Notes under the pieces: model-generated
The model's input: only the letters and a program-made list of their open reading frames with translations
Database searches by the model: none
Told to the model about the DNA's origin: nothing
NCBI GenBank assembly: GCA_964398955.1
Contig: CAYNOZ010000005.1
Coordinates: forward strand, 1 to 40,147
DNA from: CAYNOZ01 sp964398955
GTDB taxonomy: Archaea > Methanobacteriota_B > Thermococci > Thermococcales > CAYNOZ01
Length of the DNA: 40,147 bases
Reading direction: 5' to 3'
Shown: one piece after another, positions 26,068 to 33,672 of the stretch
How positions within the stretch are numbered: position 1 is the stretch's first letter
Layout of the letters: each line of letters begins with the position of its first letter
Made by a program: the position numbers and the translations under genes

Positions 26068-26298
26068 ATGTCTTTTACTTCTTTTCATCTTGTTCCTGAT
26101 TTGCTTTTCGTTCTTTATCTGTGGCGAAAGATAGATTTACCAACTTTTGTTGTCCCAAGTTTATTATTTGATGTTCAGACTGCTTTAGTGTTCTTTGGTT
26201 TCCTGTGAAGTCCTCTAAAAATCTTTATTCTCACTTTTATCTTTTCCAGTCTTTTAGGTCTTGGTCTTGCAGGAGTTATGTATTTTCTCAGAATTTAA
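26068..26298 (+). pseudogene. Two-helix membrane protein interrupted by in-frame TGA
   Basis: AGGAGGG (26044-26050) precedes GTG 26053 and ATG 26068 in one frame. It reads MSFTSFHLVPDLLFVLYLWR and on to VFFGFL, then TGA at 26206-26208, then SPLKIFILTFIFSSLLGLGL and GVMYFLRI before TAA. The part after TGA is a good membrane helix in the same frame, so TGA probably replaced a Trp codon (TGG). Follows the broken regulator and shares its decay. Selenocysteine is unlikely in a membrane helix boundary. Confidence 0.45.
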
Positions 26299-26369
26299 AA
26301 ATCTTAAAACGTCTGAAATTTATTTTTTATAAAAGAGAGCTGTTACAGGGTATAAAGCAACGAATTTAG

Positions 26370-26444
26370 TGCCCCGACCGGGATTTGAACCCGGGTCCAG
26401 GGATCGAGAGTCCCTAATGATTGGCCGGTCTACACTATCGGGGC
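26370..26444 (-). tRNA. tRNA-Glu (anticodon CTC)
   Basis: On the minus strand GCCCCGA pairs with TCGGGGC as acceptor stem, the anticodon stem AGGGA/TCCCT encloses the loop CTCTCGA, giving anticodon CTC, and the T arm contains GGGTTCAAATCCC. Discriminator A; 3' CCA is not encoded. No intron. Confidence 0.92.
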
Positions 26445-26468
26445 TTTGTGGTTTTTGTTTTGTGGTTT

Positions 26469-27326
26469 TCAGAAGTCTGCCATCATGTTGGGGTCTATTT
26501 CTAGTATTAGGTTTCCTTTTCGGAATATTCTTACGTTTCCGTCTGTTTTGGAGACTGTTATTGAGAGTGAGTTTGTTGTTTTTGTGATTGATGCTGCTGA
26601 GGTGTGTCGTGATCCTAGGCCGCTTGGTATGTTTATTTTGGCGTTGGTTTCTACGAAGGTTCCTGCGGTTTTTATGTGTCCTTTTTTGGTTATTATGAAT
26701 GCTCCGTCTAGTTTTATTAGTTCCATTATGCTTTTTAGTGCTTCTTTTTGTTTGATGTTTCTGTTTTTTCTTTCATGTCCTTTGTATGGGTTTATTATTA
26801 GTTGTCTGCTTTTTTTGATTACGTTTTTGCTGTCTCCGATTATGAAGAATGCTCCGAATGTTCTTCCTTTTTTGTTCACGGATCTTCCGATTTTTATTGC
26901 TATGTCTATTATCCTTTCTATTACTTGTTGGTCTGCTTCTTGGAGTTTCATTAGTTTATTGAATCCTATTCCGTCTATTTTGTCGTCTACTTTTCTTAGT
27001 ATTATTACTCCTTCGTCTGCGTTGTAGCAGGTGATTTTGTCTCCTTCTTTTATTGTGTTTTCTTCGTATGCTCTTAGAATTGAGTGTTGTATTATTGATA
27101 TTTTTCCTAGGGATTTGAAGAATATTTTTGTTTTTTTGGTTTTGAGGTTTTTGTATATGTTGTTGTTTGCTGTTGCTATTATTAGTGATTTGTTGTTTTT
27201 TTCGGTTTCTTTGAATTTTTTTATGGTTTGGTTTATTTTTTCTTGGTTGTTGGAGACTATTAGTAGGTAGTCTGAGTTTGTGGATTTGTATACGGCGTTT
27301 GCGTCTTGTATGTTTTCATTATTCAT
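26469..27326 (-). CDS. dacZ: Diadenylate cyclase, DacZ type (c-di-AMP synthase)
   Basis: 285 residues. The C-terminal half is a DisA_N (DAC) domain with LDGAFIITKKGHIKTAG, holding the catalytic DGA motif, and GLGSRHTSAASIT, the archaeal form (RHT/RHM) of the RHR motif; it ends with GNVRIFRKGNLI. The N-terminal half (about 1-150) is the domain of unknown function usual in archaeal DacZ. The enzyme makes cyclic di-AMP from ATP; in Haloferax, DacZ is essential and tied to osmotic balance, which would suit a salt-adapted host. It lies between tRNA-Glu and tRNA-Gln on the same strand. Coding strand strongly A/C-rich from start to end. Confidence 0.87.
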   Translation of the reverse strand: MNNENIQDANAVYKSTNSDYLLIVSNNQEKINQTIKKFKETEKNNKSLIIATANNNIYKNLKTKKTKIFFKSLGKISIIQHSILRAYEENTIKEGDKITCYNADEGVIILRKVDDKIDGIGFNKLMKLQEADQQVIERIIDIAIKIGRSVNKKGRTFGAFFIIGDSKNVIKKSRQLIINPYKGHERKNRNIKQKEALKSIMELIKLDGAFIITKKGHIKTAGTFVETNAKINIPSGLGSRHTSAASITKTTNSLSITVSKTDGNVRIFRKGNLILEIDPNMMADF

Positions 27327-27445
27327 GGGGTTCCCTACTTTGATGAGTTGATTAGAATATTTTTTTGTTGAGAAGGTTTTATTTTGTTTTTTGGTTTTTT
27401 ATTAGGTTTTTTGTTTGTTTTGTTTATTTTGTGTTTGGAGAAGTA

Positions 27446-27521
27446 TGGTAGCCCGGAGCGGATTCGAACCGCTGTCGCAGGCTCCAAAAGCCCGCATGAT
27501 TGGCCGCTACACCACCGGGCT
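27446..27521 (-). tRNA. tRNA-Gln (anticodon TTG)
   Basis: On the minus strand AGCCCGG pairs with CCGGGCT as acceptor stem, CGGGC/GCCTG forms the anticodon stem around TTTTGGA (anticodon TTG), and GGTTCGAATCC lies in the T arm. Discriminator A at 27449 is followed by CCA (27448-27446), so CCA appears encoded, unlike in the tRNA-Glu nearby. No intron. Confidence 0.92.
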
Positions 27522-27886
27522 ATATCTCTTTTTTGAGATTTACCCTTTCAACTTCGTTATAACAGATGAACATTTTGCGTTATAAATATCTTATGGTGGG
27601 TGCTGATTTGGGGTTTTGTTTTTGCTTGTTTTGTTTTTGTGTTGGTTCTGTGTTTTTTTGTTTGTTTTGTGGGTTGGGGTTTGGTTTGTTTTTTTGTTTT
27701 TTTGTTCTTCAATATTTTTGGTTAATGGTTTGTTGTTGTTAATTGGTTTTGTTGGTTTTTGTTGTGGTTAGTTTTATTTTATGATTAGTTTTTAGTTGAT
27801 TAGTTTTGTAAAATTTTTTGGTATGGAAGATTTTTTCCGAAAGCCTTATAAGGAAAACTTTGCAAACTAGTCTTGGAGGAGTCTTA
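27522..27886. other. Intergenic region with an extreme G/T tract and the kor promoter
   Basis: No open frame of note. From about 27600 to 27790 the plus strand is almost purely G and T; in 27601-27720 I count four A and five C in 120 bases. It is the mirror image of the A/C tract near 21300. After it comes CTTATAAG at 27845-27852, a good TATA box 42 nt before the korD start, so transcription probably begins near 27872, just before the GGAGGA site. The tRNA-Gln promoter must lie at the left end. Confidence 0.55.
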
Positions 27887-28129
27887 ATGGAAGATGCCAT
27901 GATTGAGAAATCATCTGAGGGAAATACCATATCTGTAAATAAAAATTATTGCAAAGGATGTGAAATCTGCGTAGAAAACTGTCCAGTAAACGTATTTGAA
28001 ATGTCAGAAGAAATCACAGACAGCGGATACCATTACTCAGTACCTCAAAATGTAGGAGATTGTATTGACTGTAAACAATGCGAATTAATGTGCCCAGATT
28101 TCGCTATAAAAGTAAATGAAGAAGATTAA
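27887..28129 (+). CDS. korD: 2-oxoglutarate:ferredoxin oxidoreductase, ferredoxin-like delta subunit
   Basis: 80 residues from ATG 27887, six bases after GGAGGA (27875-27880); an upstream in-frame start at 27818 lies before the promoter and is rejected. Two 4Fe-4S motifs are present, CKGCEICVENCPVNVF and CIDCKQCELMCPDF, as in bacterial-type 2x4Fe-4S ferredoxins. It passes electrons from the TPP subunit to external ferredoxin. First gene of the D-A-B-C order known from methanogens, where this enzyme makes 2-oxoglutarate from succinyl-CoA for glutamate synthesis. Confidence 0.88.
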   Translation: MEDAMIEKSSEGNTISVNKNYCKGCEICVENCPVNVFEMSEEITDSGYHYSVPQNVGDCIDCKQCELMCPDFAIKVNEED

Positions 28130-28160
28130 CTAGAATTTCATTTAAGTAGGAAGGAAAAAG

Positions 28161-28289
28161 ATGGAAAAAATTAGTAAAGTTTTCTTGAACGAAAAAGGAC
28201 TTCCTCAAAAAAAATCAATAACTAAATTTCAAACTTTTTCTAATTATATGTTATGCTTTTTTTCTAGTTTTAGTATTGCTAAAAAATAA
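28161..28289 (+). CDS. Possible 42-residue small protein between korD and korA
   Basis: ATG 28161 follows AGGAAGGA (28148-28155). The peptide begins MEKISKVFLNEKGLPQKKS and has a short hydrophobic stretch (YMLCFFSSFSIA) near its end. The 178-bp gap is wide for an operon of this kind. No family recognised; it may be chance. Confidence 0.22.
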   Translation: MEKISKVFLNEKGLPQKKSITKFQTFSNYMLCFFSSFSIAKK

Positions 28290-28307
28290 TTATGGGGGCT
28301 ACTCGAT

Positions 28308-29399
28308 ATGAATGATGAAAAATTGAATAATCTACCATTTAAAACAGGAAAAGATTTTATTCATGGTGATGAAGCGGTTGCTAGAGGAGCTATCCTAGCT
28401 AACTGCAAATTTTATGGTGGATACCCGATAACACCTGCTAGTGAAGTTATGGAACAATTATCTTATTACTTGCCAAAGGTTGGAGGGGATTCTGTTCAGA
28501 TGGAAGATGAATTAGGATCTATAGCAGCTGCAATAGGAGCTTCTTGGGGAGGTAAAAAGGCTATGACTGCAACCAGTGGACCTGGTTTCTCTTTGATGCA
28601 GGAGAATTTAGGTTATGCAGTTATGACTGAAACTCCATTGGTTGTGGCAAATGTTCAGAGGGGAGGACCTTCAACGGGCCAGCCTACTCTGCCAGCTCAA
28701 GGAGATATTATGCAGGCTAAGTGGGGTACTCATGGAGACCATCCAATAATTGCGTTAAGTCCAACATCAGTCCAAGAAACAATAGAAATGACAGTAAAAT
28801 CCTTTAATTTAGCTGAAAAATACATGAATCCTGTTGTATTATTATTAGATGCTGAAATGGGTCATATGAGAGAAAATGTGGAAACACCTGAAGAAGTGGA
28901 CATAGTTCCAAGAAATGATGAAATGCCAGTATTCAACCAGGGGAACAGAAGACACATAACCGGACTGGTAAGTGATGAAGATGGATTCCCGCAAACATCT
29001 GACATTGAGTTAGGAAGAAATAATATTAAAGAACTTTATAATAAAGTAGAAAATAATAAAGAAGATATAATAGATTATGAAGAATACCAAGTAGAAGATG
29101 CAGACAAAATCTTGATCTCTTATGGAACTAGCGCAAGATCGGCAAAACATGCCGTAGAAATGGGAAGAGAACAGGGACTCAAAATAGGAGCCTTCATATT
29201 AAAAACAGTATGGCCATTCCCATATGAGAGACTAAGAGAAATTGAAGCAGAAGAATTCATAACAGTAGAAATGAATTTAGGACAAATTTACCACGCTGTC
29301 AGAGAAACCCATCCTCAAAGAACAGAGAAATTCACAAGCGTTGGCGGAGTAATTCCTGATCCAAGAAAGATTATTCAAAAAGTAAAGGAGGGAAAATAG
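28308..29399 (+). CDS. korA: 2-oxoglutarate:ferredoxin oxidoreductase, alpha subunit
   Basis: 363 residues. It starts with the gamma-like pyrimidine/transketolase-type fold: ARGAILANCKFYGGYPITPASEVME, then MEDELGSIAAAIGASWGGKKAMTATSGPG, and RGGPSTGQPT, all hallmarks of the alpha subunit of 2-oxoacid:ferredoxin oxidoreductases (KorA/OorA). The C-terminal domain with VWPFPYERLREIE is transketolase-C-like. With KorB it binds TPP and CoA and forms the active site. 2-oxoglutarate as substrate rests on gene order and the YGGYPITPASE signature, but another 2-oxoacid is possible. GGGGG lies before the ATG; stop TAG is directly followed by korB. Confidence 0.87.
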   Translation: MNDEKLNNLPFKTGKDFIHGDEAVARGAILANCKFYGGYPITPASEVMEQLSYYLPKVGGDSVQMEDELGSIAAAIGASWGGKKAMTATSGPGFSLMQENLGYAVMTETPLVVANVQRGGPSTGQPTLPAQGDIMQAKWGTHGDHPIIALSPTSVQETIEMTVKSFNLAEKYMNPVVLLLDAEMGHMRENVETPEEVDIVPRNDEMPVFNQGNRRHITGLVSDEDGFPQTSDIELGRNNIKELYNKVENNKEDIIDYEEYQVEDADKILISYGTSARSAKHAVEMGREQGLKIGAFILKTVWPFPYERLREIEAEEFITVEMNLGQIYHAVRETHPQRTEKFTSVGGVIPDPRKIIQKVKEGK

Positions 29400-30254
29400 A
29401 TGTGGAAAACTGACCAAGAAATAGCAGATGAATATTTAAGAGATGGACAACTACCTCATATGTTCTGTCCAGGATGTGGAATAGGAATAACCTTAAATAA
29501 CTCTTTAAGAGCGATAGATGAACTTGGATGGGATAAAAATGATATGGCATGGGTCTCAGGAATCGGATGTTCATCACGAGTACCTAGTTATGTGGACGCA
29601 GATGCTATGCATACAACCCATGGTAGAGCCCTCGCCTTTGCTACCGGAATAAAAGTAGCGAACCCCGATCAAAAAGTAGTTGTATTTGCAGGAGACGGAG
29701 ATATGGCAGGTATAGGAGGAAATCATTTAATACATGCCATAAGAAGAAATATCGATATTAATGTCATCCTAATAAATAATTTCATATATGGAATGACAGG
29801 CGGTCAAACTGCTCCAACTACTCCAAGCGGATCAAAAAGTTCAACAGCACCATTTGGAAATGTTGAACACCCATTTGACATATCAGAATTAGCAACATCA
29901 GCTGGAGCTTCATATGTGGCAAGATGGACAGTTAACACTCCTCAAATGATAAAAGATTCAGTGAAGAAAGGATTTTCCAAGAAAGGATTTTCCTTGATAG
30001 AAGTAATGTCACCATGTCCAGTATCTTTCGGACGTAGAAATGAACAACCAACTGCTGTGGATATAATGGAATGGTACAAGGAGAACACAACACAGGACGA
30101 AGACGAAGCAGATGAAAAAATATTAGTTGGAGAATTCGTTGACAAAGAATTAGAAGAGTACACAGACGAATTAAGAAAATTAAAGAAAAGAGAATCCCTA
30201 GAAGGGATAGAAATTCCAAATCCAGAACAAGAAACTGAAAGAATGGAGGAGTAA
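29400..30254 (+). CDS. korB: 2-oxoglutarate:ferredoxin oxidoreductase, beta subunit (TPP-binding)
   Basis: 284 residues. CPGCGIG near residue 23, GIGCSSRVPSYV, THGRALAFATGIK and the TPP/Mg motif GDGDMAGIGGNHLIHA then NVILINNFIYGMTGGQTAPT are the full set of beta-subunit signatures. The C-terminal tail (about 220-284) is acidic and rich in E and K, as in halophile homologues. Begins directly after the korA stop and ends in AATGGAGGAGTAA, which supplies the GGAGG site for korC three bases on. Confidence 0.92.
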   Translation: MWKTDQEIADEYLRDGQLPHMFCPGCGIGITLNNSLRAIDELGWDKNDMAWVSGIGCSSRVPSYVDADAMHTTHGRALAFATGIKVANPDQKVVVFAGDGDMAGIGGNHLIHAIRRNIDINVILINNFIYGMTGGQTAPTTPSGSKSSTAPFGNVEHPFDISELATSAGASYVARWTVNTPQMIKDSVKKGFSKKGFSLIEVMSPCPVSFGRRNEQPTAVDIMEWYKENTTQDEDEADEKILVGEFVDKELEEYTDELRKLKKRESLEGIEIPNPEQETERMEE

Positions 30255-30256
30255 AA

Positions 30257-30781
30257 ATGAGAAAAGAAATACTCTTTGTAGGAATAGGAGGACAAGGACT
30301 AGTAACCTCCTCAATACTACTAGGCGAAGCAGCAATGAATAAAGGACTTAACTCAGTACAAGCACAAACATACGGATCAGCCAGCAGAGGAGGACTAGCC
30401 AGAGGAGACACCGTAATATCAGACTCAGAAATCAACTTCCCCAGAGTCCTAAACGCAGACATAGGAGTATTCCTAGACCAAGAAAAATACGACAAATACA
30501 AAGACATGGTCAAAGAAGACGGCTTAATAATCCACGACACAGAACTAGTCGAAGTAGATCCCAACGGAAGAAAATCAAAAGGAATGGAATTCATAACCAC
30601 AGCAGAAGAAATAGGAAGCAAAATGGCAGCAAACGTAGTAGTACTAGGCAGCCTAGTCGACAAACTAGACTTCTTAACCGTCGAATCCGTAGACAAAATA
30701 CTTGAAAACAAATTCTCCGACGAAACCCTCGAGGTAAACAAAAAAGCCTTTAGGAGGGGTCGTGATCTAAATAGGGATTGA
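30257..30781 (+). CDS. korC: 2-oxoglutarate:ferredoxin oxidoreductase, gamma subunit
   Basis: 174 residues. GIGGQGLVTSSILLGEAA at the N-terminus and QTYGSASRGGLARGDTVIS are the standard gamma-subunit motifs; the domain binds CoA and covers the active site. The gene is almost entirely A/C-ending in its codons, which leaves long open frames on the other strand that should not be taken for genes. Stop TGA is one base before the ATG of the archaemetzincin gene. Confidence 0.9.
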   Translation: MRKEILFVGIGGQGLVTSSILLGEAAMNKGLNSVQAQTYGSASRGGLARGDTVISDSEINFPRVLNADIGVFLDQEKYDKYKDMVKEDGLIIHDTELVEVDPNGRKSKGMEFITTAEEIGSKMAANVVVLGSLVDKLDFLTVESVDKILENKFSDETLEVNKKAFRRGRDLNRD

Positions 30782-30782
30782 G

Positions 30783-31640
30783 ATGGAAATAAGCCTAGTT
30801 CCAATAGGACGCCTACCAGATGAAACTCTAATCGAAGACATCAAAAAACAGATGCAGAAGTCGTTAAACGACATAGAAAACTTTCAAATAACAAAAAAAC
30901 AGCAAAAACAGAAAAATAAATCAAAAATAATCCCTTTTACCTTTAATTTTCCTTTTCATAACACTAAAACAGCTCTAAACCTAAAAACAGACTATTCTAT
31001 AGAAACCGATAAAAAAACAGAATTCAGCTTCAAAATCCATAACAAAATAAAACCAATAAAAAAACCAAACCACAAATCATTCGAAATAAACATCACAACA
31101 GGAGAACCCATCAAACTAAACCCCCTATCATACGACGAAAAAAAAGGAGGAAGACTAACAGAAACCCTATACAACGACCTCTGGCAAAGACTATCAAAAA
31201 CAGACACAGACCTAATCGCAGGATTCATAGACGCAAAACTACTTAACAAAACCTTCGAATTCTACGAAAACATGTACGCCAGATACGAAGACCACAAAAA
31301 CGGAAAAGGAGGAGCAATAATATCAATAAAAGAACTATACGAAAAACAAAAACGAATAAAATCAGTAAAAAGAATAACAAAAGCACTACTCCATGAAATA
31401 GGCCACGGATTCGGACTCGGACACTGCAACCCCCCATGCGTAATGGCCGACGCCAAATCCATAAAAAAACTAGACCAAAACGAAATATACTACTGCAAAG
31501 AATGCCAAAAATCAATCAAACAAAACATAAAAAAAGAAACCAAAAACAAAAAAACCGAAGAAAAAACCAAGAATAAAGACAAAAAATGGAATATATCATT
31601 CTCAACCCTTGGCCTCAGCAACTCACTTGAGAAGAGGTAA
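30783..31640 (+). CDS. amzA: Archaemetzincin (zinc metalloprotease), unusually long
   Basis: 285 residues; family members are usually about 180. The catalytic centre is HEIGHGFGLGHC (His204, Glu205, His208, His214) followed by the structural zinc set C-x4-C-M...C-x2-C (Cys215, Cys219 and CKEC near 239). The N-terminus EISLVPIGRLP fits the family. The surplus comes from a Lys-rich insertion at about 38-105 and a Lys/Glu-rich tail after residue 245. It is a single-zinc-site aminopeptidase-like enzyme of unknown natural substrate. It starts one base after the korC stop, so it shares that transcript. The gene is among the most A/C-biased in the window, which may explain the abundance of AAA/AAC codons. 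Confidence 0.85.
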   Translation: MEISLVPIGRLPDETLIEDIKKQMQKSLNDIENFQITKKQQKQKNKSKIIPFTFNFPFHNTKTALNLKTDYSIETDKKTEFSFKIHNKIKPIKKPNHKSFEINITTGEPIKLNPLSYDEKKGGRLTETLYNDLWQRLSKTDTDLIAGFIDAKLLNKTFEFYENMYARYEDHKNGKGGAIISIKELYEKQKRIKSVKRITKALLHEIGHGFGLGHCNPPCVMADAKSIKKLDQNEIYYCKECQKSIKQNIKKETKNKKTEEKTKNKDKKWNISFSTLGLSNSLEKR

Positions 31641-31643
31641 AAA

Positions 31644-32381
31644 ATGAAATGGAGTGAATGGAAACCCCACTACGAAGAAATAAAAGAAAAATTCAGAAAA
31701 ACAAACCTACAAATCAACTTCTCAGAAGACCGCACGGCAGCTCTGATACTGCAAAAAATAATGAAGGAAAACCAAAACCAAAAAAAATTATCTAAAATAT
31801 CCAACCAAATCTATAACCAAGAAGTAATAATCTTCGGAGCAGGACCATCACTTGAAAAACATCTAAAAGAATTCGACCCAAAATACACCGGGAAAAAAAC
31901 AATAATATCAGTAGATGGGGCAACAGAAGCATTTAAGCAATCAGAAATAAAATGTAAACCAGATCTAATAGTCACAGATTTAGATGGGAACATAGAAAGC
32001 ATAAAAAAATTCAGTAATGAAGGATCTGACCTAATAATACATGCACACGGAAACAATATAAACAAGATAAGGAAACATGTTCCCCAATTCTCAGAAGTAA
32101 TGGGGACTACTCAAATAAAACCTTTACCACTTATCCGTAACTTCGGTGGATTTACTGACGGAGACAGAGCAGTTTTTTTATCAGAAGAACTAGGAGCTAA
32201 AAAAGCAGTACTAGGAGGAATGGACTTCGGAAAGAAAATAGGAGAATACTCTAAACCAGCACTCAAAGAACCAAAAAAAGCCTCAAAAATTAAACAAATG
32301 AAACTAAAGATAGCTAAATACCTAATTCAAATGATAAAGAAAAGAGGAAAAATGAAGAATATCAAATACTTAAATGAGTGA
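31644..32381 (+). CDS. mptE: 6-hydroxymethyl-7,8-dihydropterin pyrophosphokinase, archaeal MptE type
   Basis: 245 residues. DUF115/MptE signatures are all present: IIFGAGPSLEKHL, ISVDGATEA, DLIVTDLDGN with the Mg-binding Asp, IIHAHGNN, GTTQ and FGGFTDGDRAVFL. It transfers pyrophosphate from ATP to 6-hydroxymethyldihydropterin, a step toward methanopterin or folate. The C-terminus is Lys-rich. It lies three bases after the archaemetzincin stop, so it is the last gene of the kor transcript. It points to a pterin-using archaeon such as a methanogen, but haloarchaea have it too. Confidence 0.9.
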   Translation: MKWSEWKPHYEEIKEKFRKTNLQINFSEDRTAALILQKIMKENQNQKKLSKISNQIYNQEVIIFGAGPSLEKHLKEFDPKYTGKKTIISVDGATEAFKQSEIKCKPDLIVTDLDGNIESIKKFSNEGSDLIIHAHGNNINKIRKHVPQFSEVMGTTQIKPLPLIRNFGGFTDGDRAVFLSEELGAKKAVLGGMDFGKKIGEYSKPALKEPKKASKIKQMKLKIAKYLIQMIKKRGKMKNIKYLNE

Positions 32382-32454
32382 AAACCTCCTTAAATTAAAT
32401 ACTTTCGAACTTGAAGAATTAAAATATCTGAATACAAGTTAAAAAGAGTAAATT

Positions 32455-33300
32455 TTAATTTAAATTTTTTTCATATAGTAAAACTGTTTCTCTCTCATTT
32501 TCTTTAGGTTGAAAATCTTTCTTCAGTAAATGATCTACCTTTCCATCCCAAGAATCCAACATGTAAATAACTTTATAACCTTCAAAGGTTCTTTTAACTA
32601 GATTAATTAATTCTATGAATGTATTTAAGTTTTCTGGAATGATAAAAGGTATGTAGATTTCTTCTTCAGGTCTTTTTTCAGAAAATTTTAATGCAAAAAT
32701 AGAATTTTGAAACCCGAAAACATTTAGTTCCTTCAAATAACTTTCATTGGCTGGAAAAAATTTCCAATCGTAATTAATATAATTTAAGTTATCTTCTATT
32801 TTTTCTAATTCTTTTAAAGGTTCTAAGCTTTTGATAATATTTGAATCTTTTAATTTTTCCAGTTTATAATCCTTATTTCTTAAATTTTCTAGGTTCTTAA
32901 CTTCTCCTAGTTCGAACAAAGAAAAAGATTCCTTTTTCTTAAATCCACTCTTTTTACCTAACTTTATACTTCTTTTATTTTTGAAATGAGAAACAAATCT
33001 GATTTTATTATAACCTTTTTTCGCTGCTTCTTTAATCATATAATCTGTTAATTTACTTCCAATTCCTTTAAGTTGGTGTTCTTTCTTAACTCTAATACCT
33101 TCAAGAAATCCGATATTATTTGAGTGTTCTGAAAGCTTGCAGAATGCTAATATTTCATTATCTTCTTCGTAGATATATAAATTGTTTCCAATCCATTTTT
33201 CAAGAATATTTTCTATATAATCATTATGATTTGGGAATGCATTTCTAGAAATTTCCTTGAGTTTCTCTTGATCTTTTAATCTAGCTTTTCTGAATCCCAT
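32455..33300 (-). CDS. GNAT-family N-acetyltransferase
   Basis: 281 residues. The N-terminal half (about 1-135) is a GNAT domain: ARLKDQEKLKEISRNAFP, EILAFCKL, EGIRVKKEHQLKGIGSKL with the acetyl-CoA pyrophosphate loop QLKGIG, and an IRFVSHFKNKRSIKLGKKSGF segment, a typical motif B end. The C-terminal half (about 140-281) has an alpha/beta pattern and may be a second, degenerate GNAT-like fold; no substrate is evident. It overlaps the 3' end of the upstream Lrp-RAM gene by 25 bases and is therefore co-translated with it. Confidence 0.75.
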   Translation of the reverse strand: MGFRKARLKDQEKLKEISRNAFPNHNDYIENILEKWIGNNLYIYEEDNEILAFCKLSEHSNNIGFLEGIRVKKEHQLKGIGSKLTDYMIKEAAKKGYNKIRFVSHFKNKRSIKLGKKSGFKKKESFSLFELGEVKNLENLRNKDYKLEKLKDSNIIKSLEPLKELEKIEDNLNYINYDWKFFPANESYLKELNVFGFQNSIFALKFSEKRPEEEIYIPFIIPENLNTFIELINLVKRTFEGYKVIYMLDSWDGKVDHLLKKDFQPKENERETVLLYEKNLN

Positions 33301-33563
33301 ATCTCTTTCCCTCTTCTTTCTCCTGTGAATTTGTTAGCTTCTGAGTAAACAAAAGTTTGGGTTAGATTGACATCAGGATAACTTCTTACTTTTTTTATAA
33401 CTTCTCTTATCTGTTTAAAATCATCTGCCTCTATTCTTATTAAGACATCGTAATCACCGTAAACAACATTACATTCGGAAATATGATCCAATTTCTTAAA
33501 TTCTTTTATCAGGTCTTTTTCTTTTCTATGGGTTGTGTCTAAAAGTACTATTGCCTCTGGCAT
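33276..33563 (-). CDS. Stand-alone Lrp/AsnC ligand-binding (RAM) domain protein
   Basis: About 95 residues: MPEAIVLLDTTHRKEKDLIK, then a strand NVVYGDYDVLIRIEADD with the GDYD element typical of RAM domains, and VNLTQTFVYSE. No helix-turn-helix is encoded, so it cannot bind DNA by itself. Such single-domain members bind amino acids or partner with full regulators. ATG 33563 is preferred because it starts the first strand; GTG 33572 in the same frame is possible. The gene overlaps the GNAT gene and may give it amino-acid sensing, an inference. Confidence 0.75.
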   Translation of the reverse strand: MPEAIVLLDTTHRKEKDLIKEFKKLDHISECNVVYGDYDVLIRIEADDFKQIREVIKKVRSYPDVNLTQTFVYSEANKFTGERRGKEIWDSEKLD

Positions 33564-33672
33564 GGATCTCACAGTTAATTTTAGAGTTCTTTTTATATTA
33601 TTTTGTTGGTGAAATCTGGTAAGACGAAAGAATTTTAAATTGTATTTTAACTATAAGAATTAGGGGAGAAAT

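Noticed and set aside
26206..26208. In-frame TGA as selenocysteine
   Set aside because: It lies beside a membrane helix with no redox motif, and neighbouring genes are broken as well; a TGG-to-TGA mutation is simpler. No SECIS-like structure was recognised.
26370..26444. tRNA-Glu as attachment site of an integrated island covering 23000-26300
   Set aside because: I found no second copy of the tRNA 3' end at the other side, and no integrase gene.
26369..26587. Plus-strand open frame starting over the tRNA-Glu
   Set aside because: It overlaps a tRNA and the dacZ gene in antisense and has no family resemblance.
27818..27886. Upstream start for korD at 27818
   Set aside because: It precedes the TATA box at 27845, and the added residues have no likeness to ferredoxin; ATG 27887 has a good ribosome binding site.
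29932..30804. A 290-codon open frame on the minus strand over korB/korC
   Set aside because: The sense strand holds well-conserved korB and korC. A/C-rich sense codons leave few stops in antisense, which explains its length.
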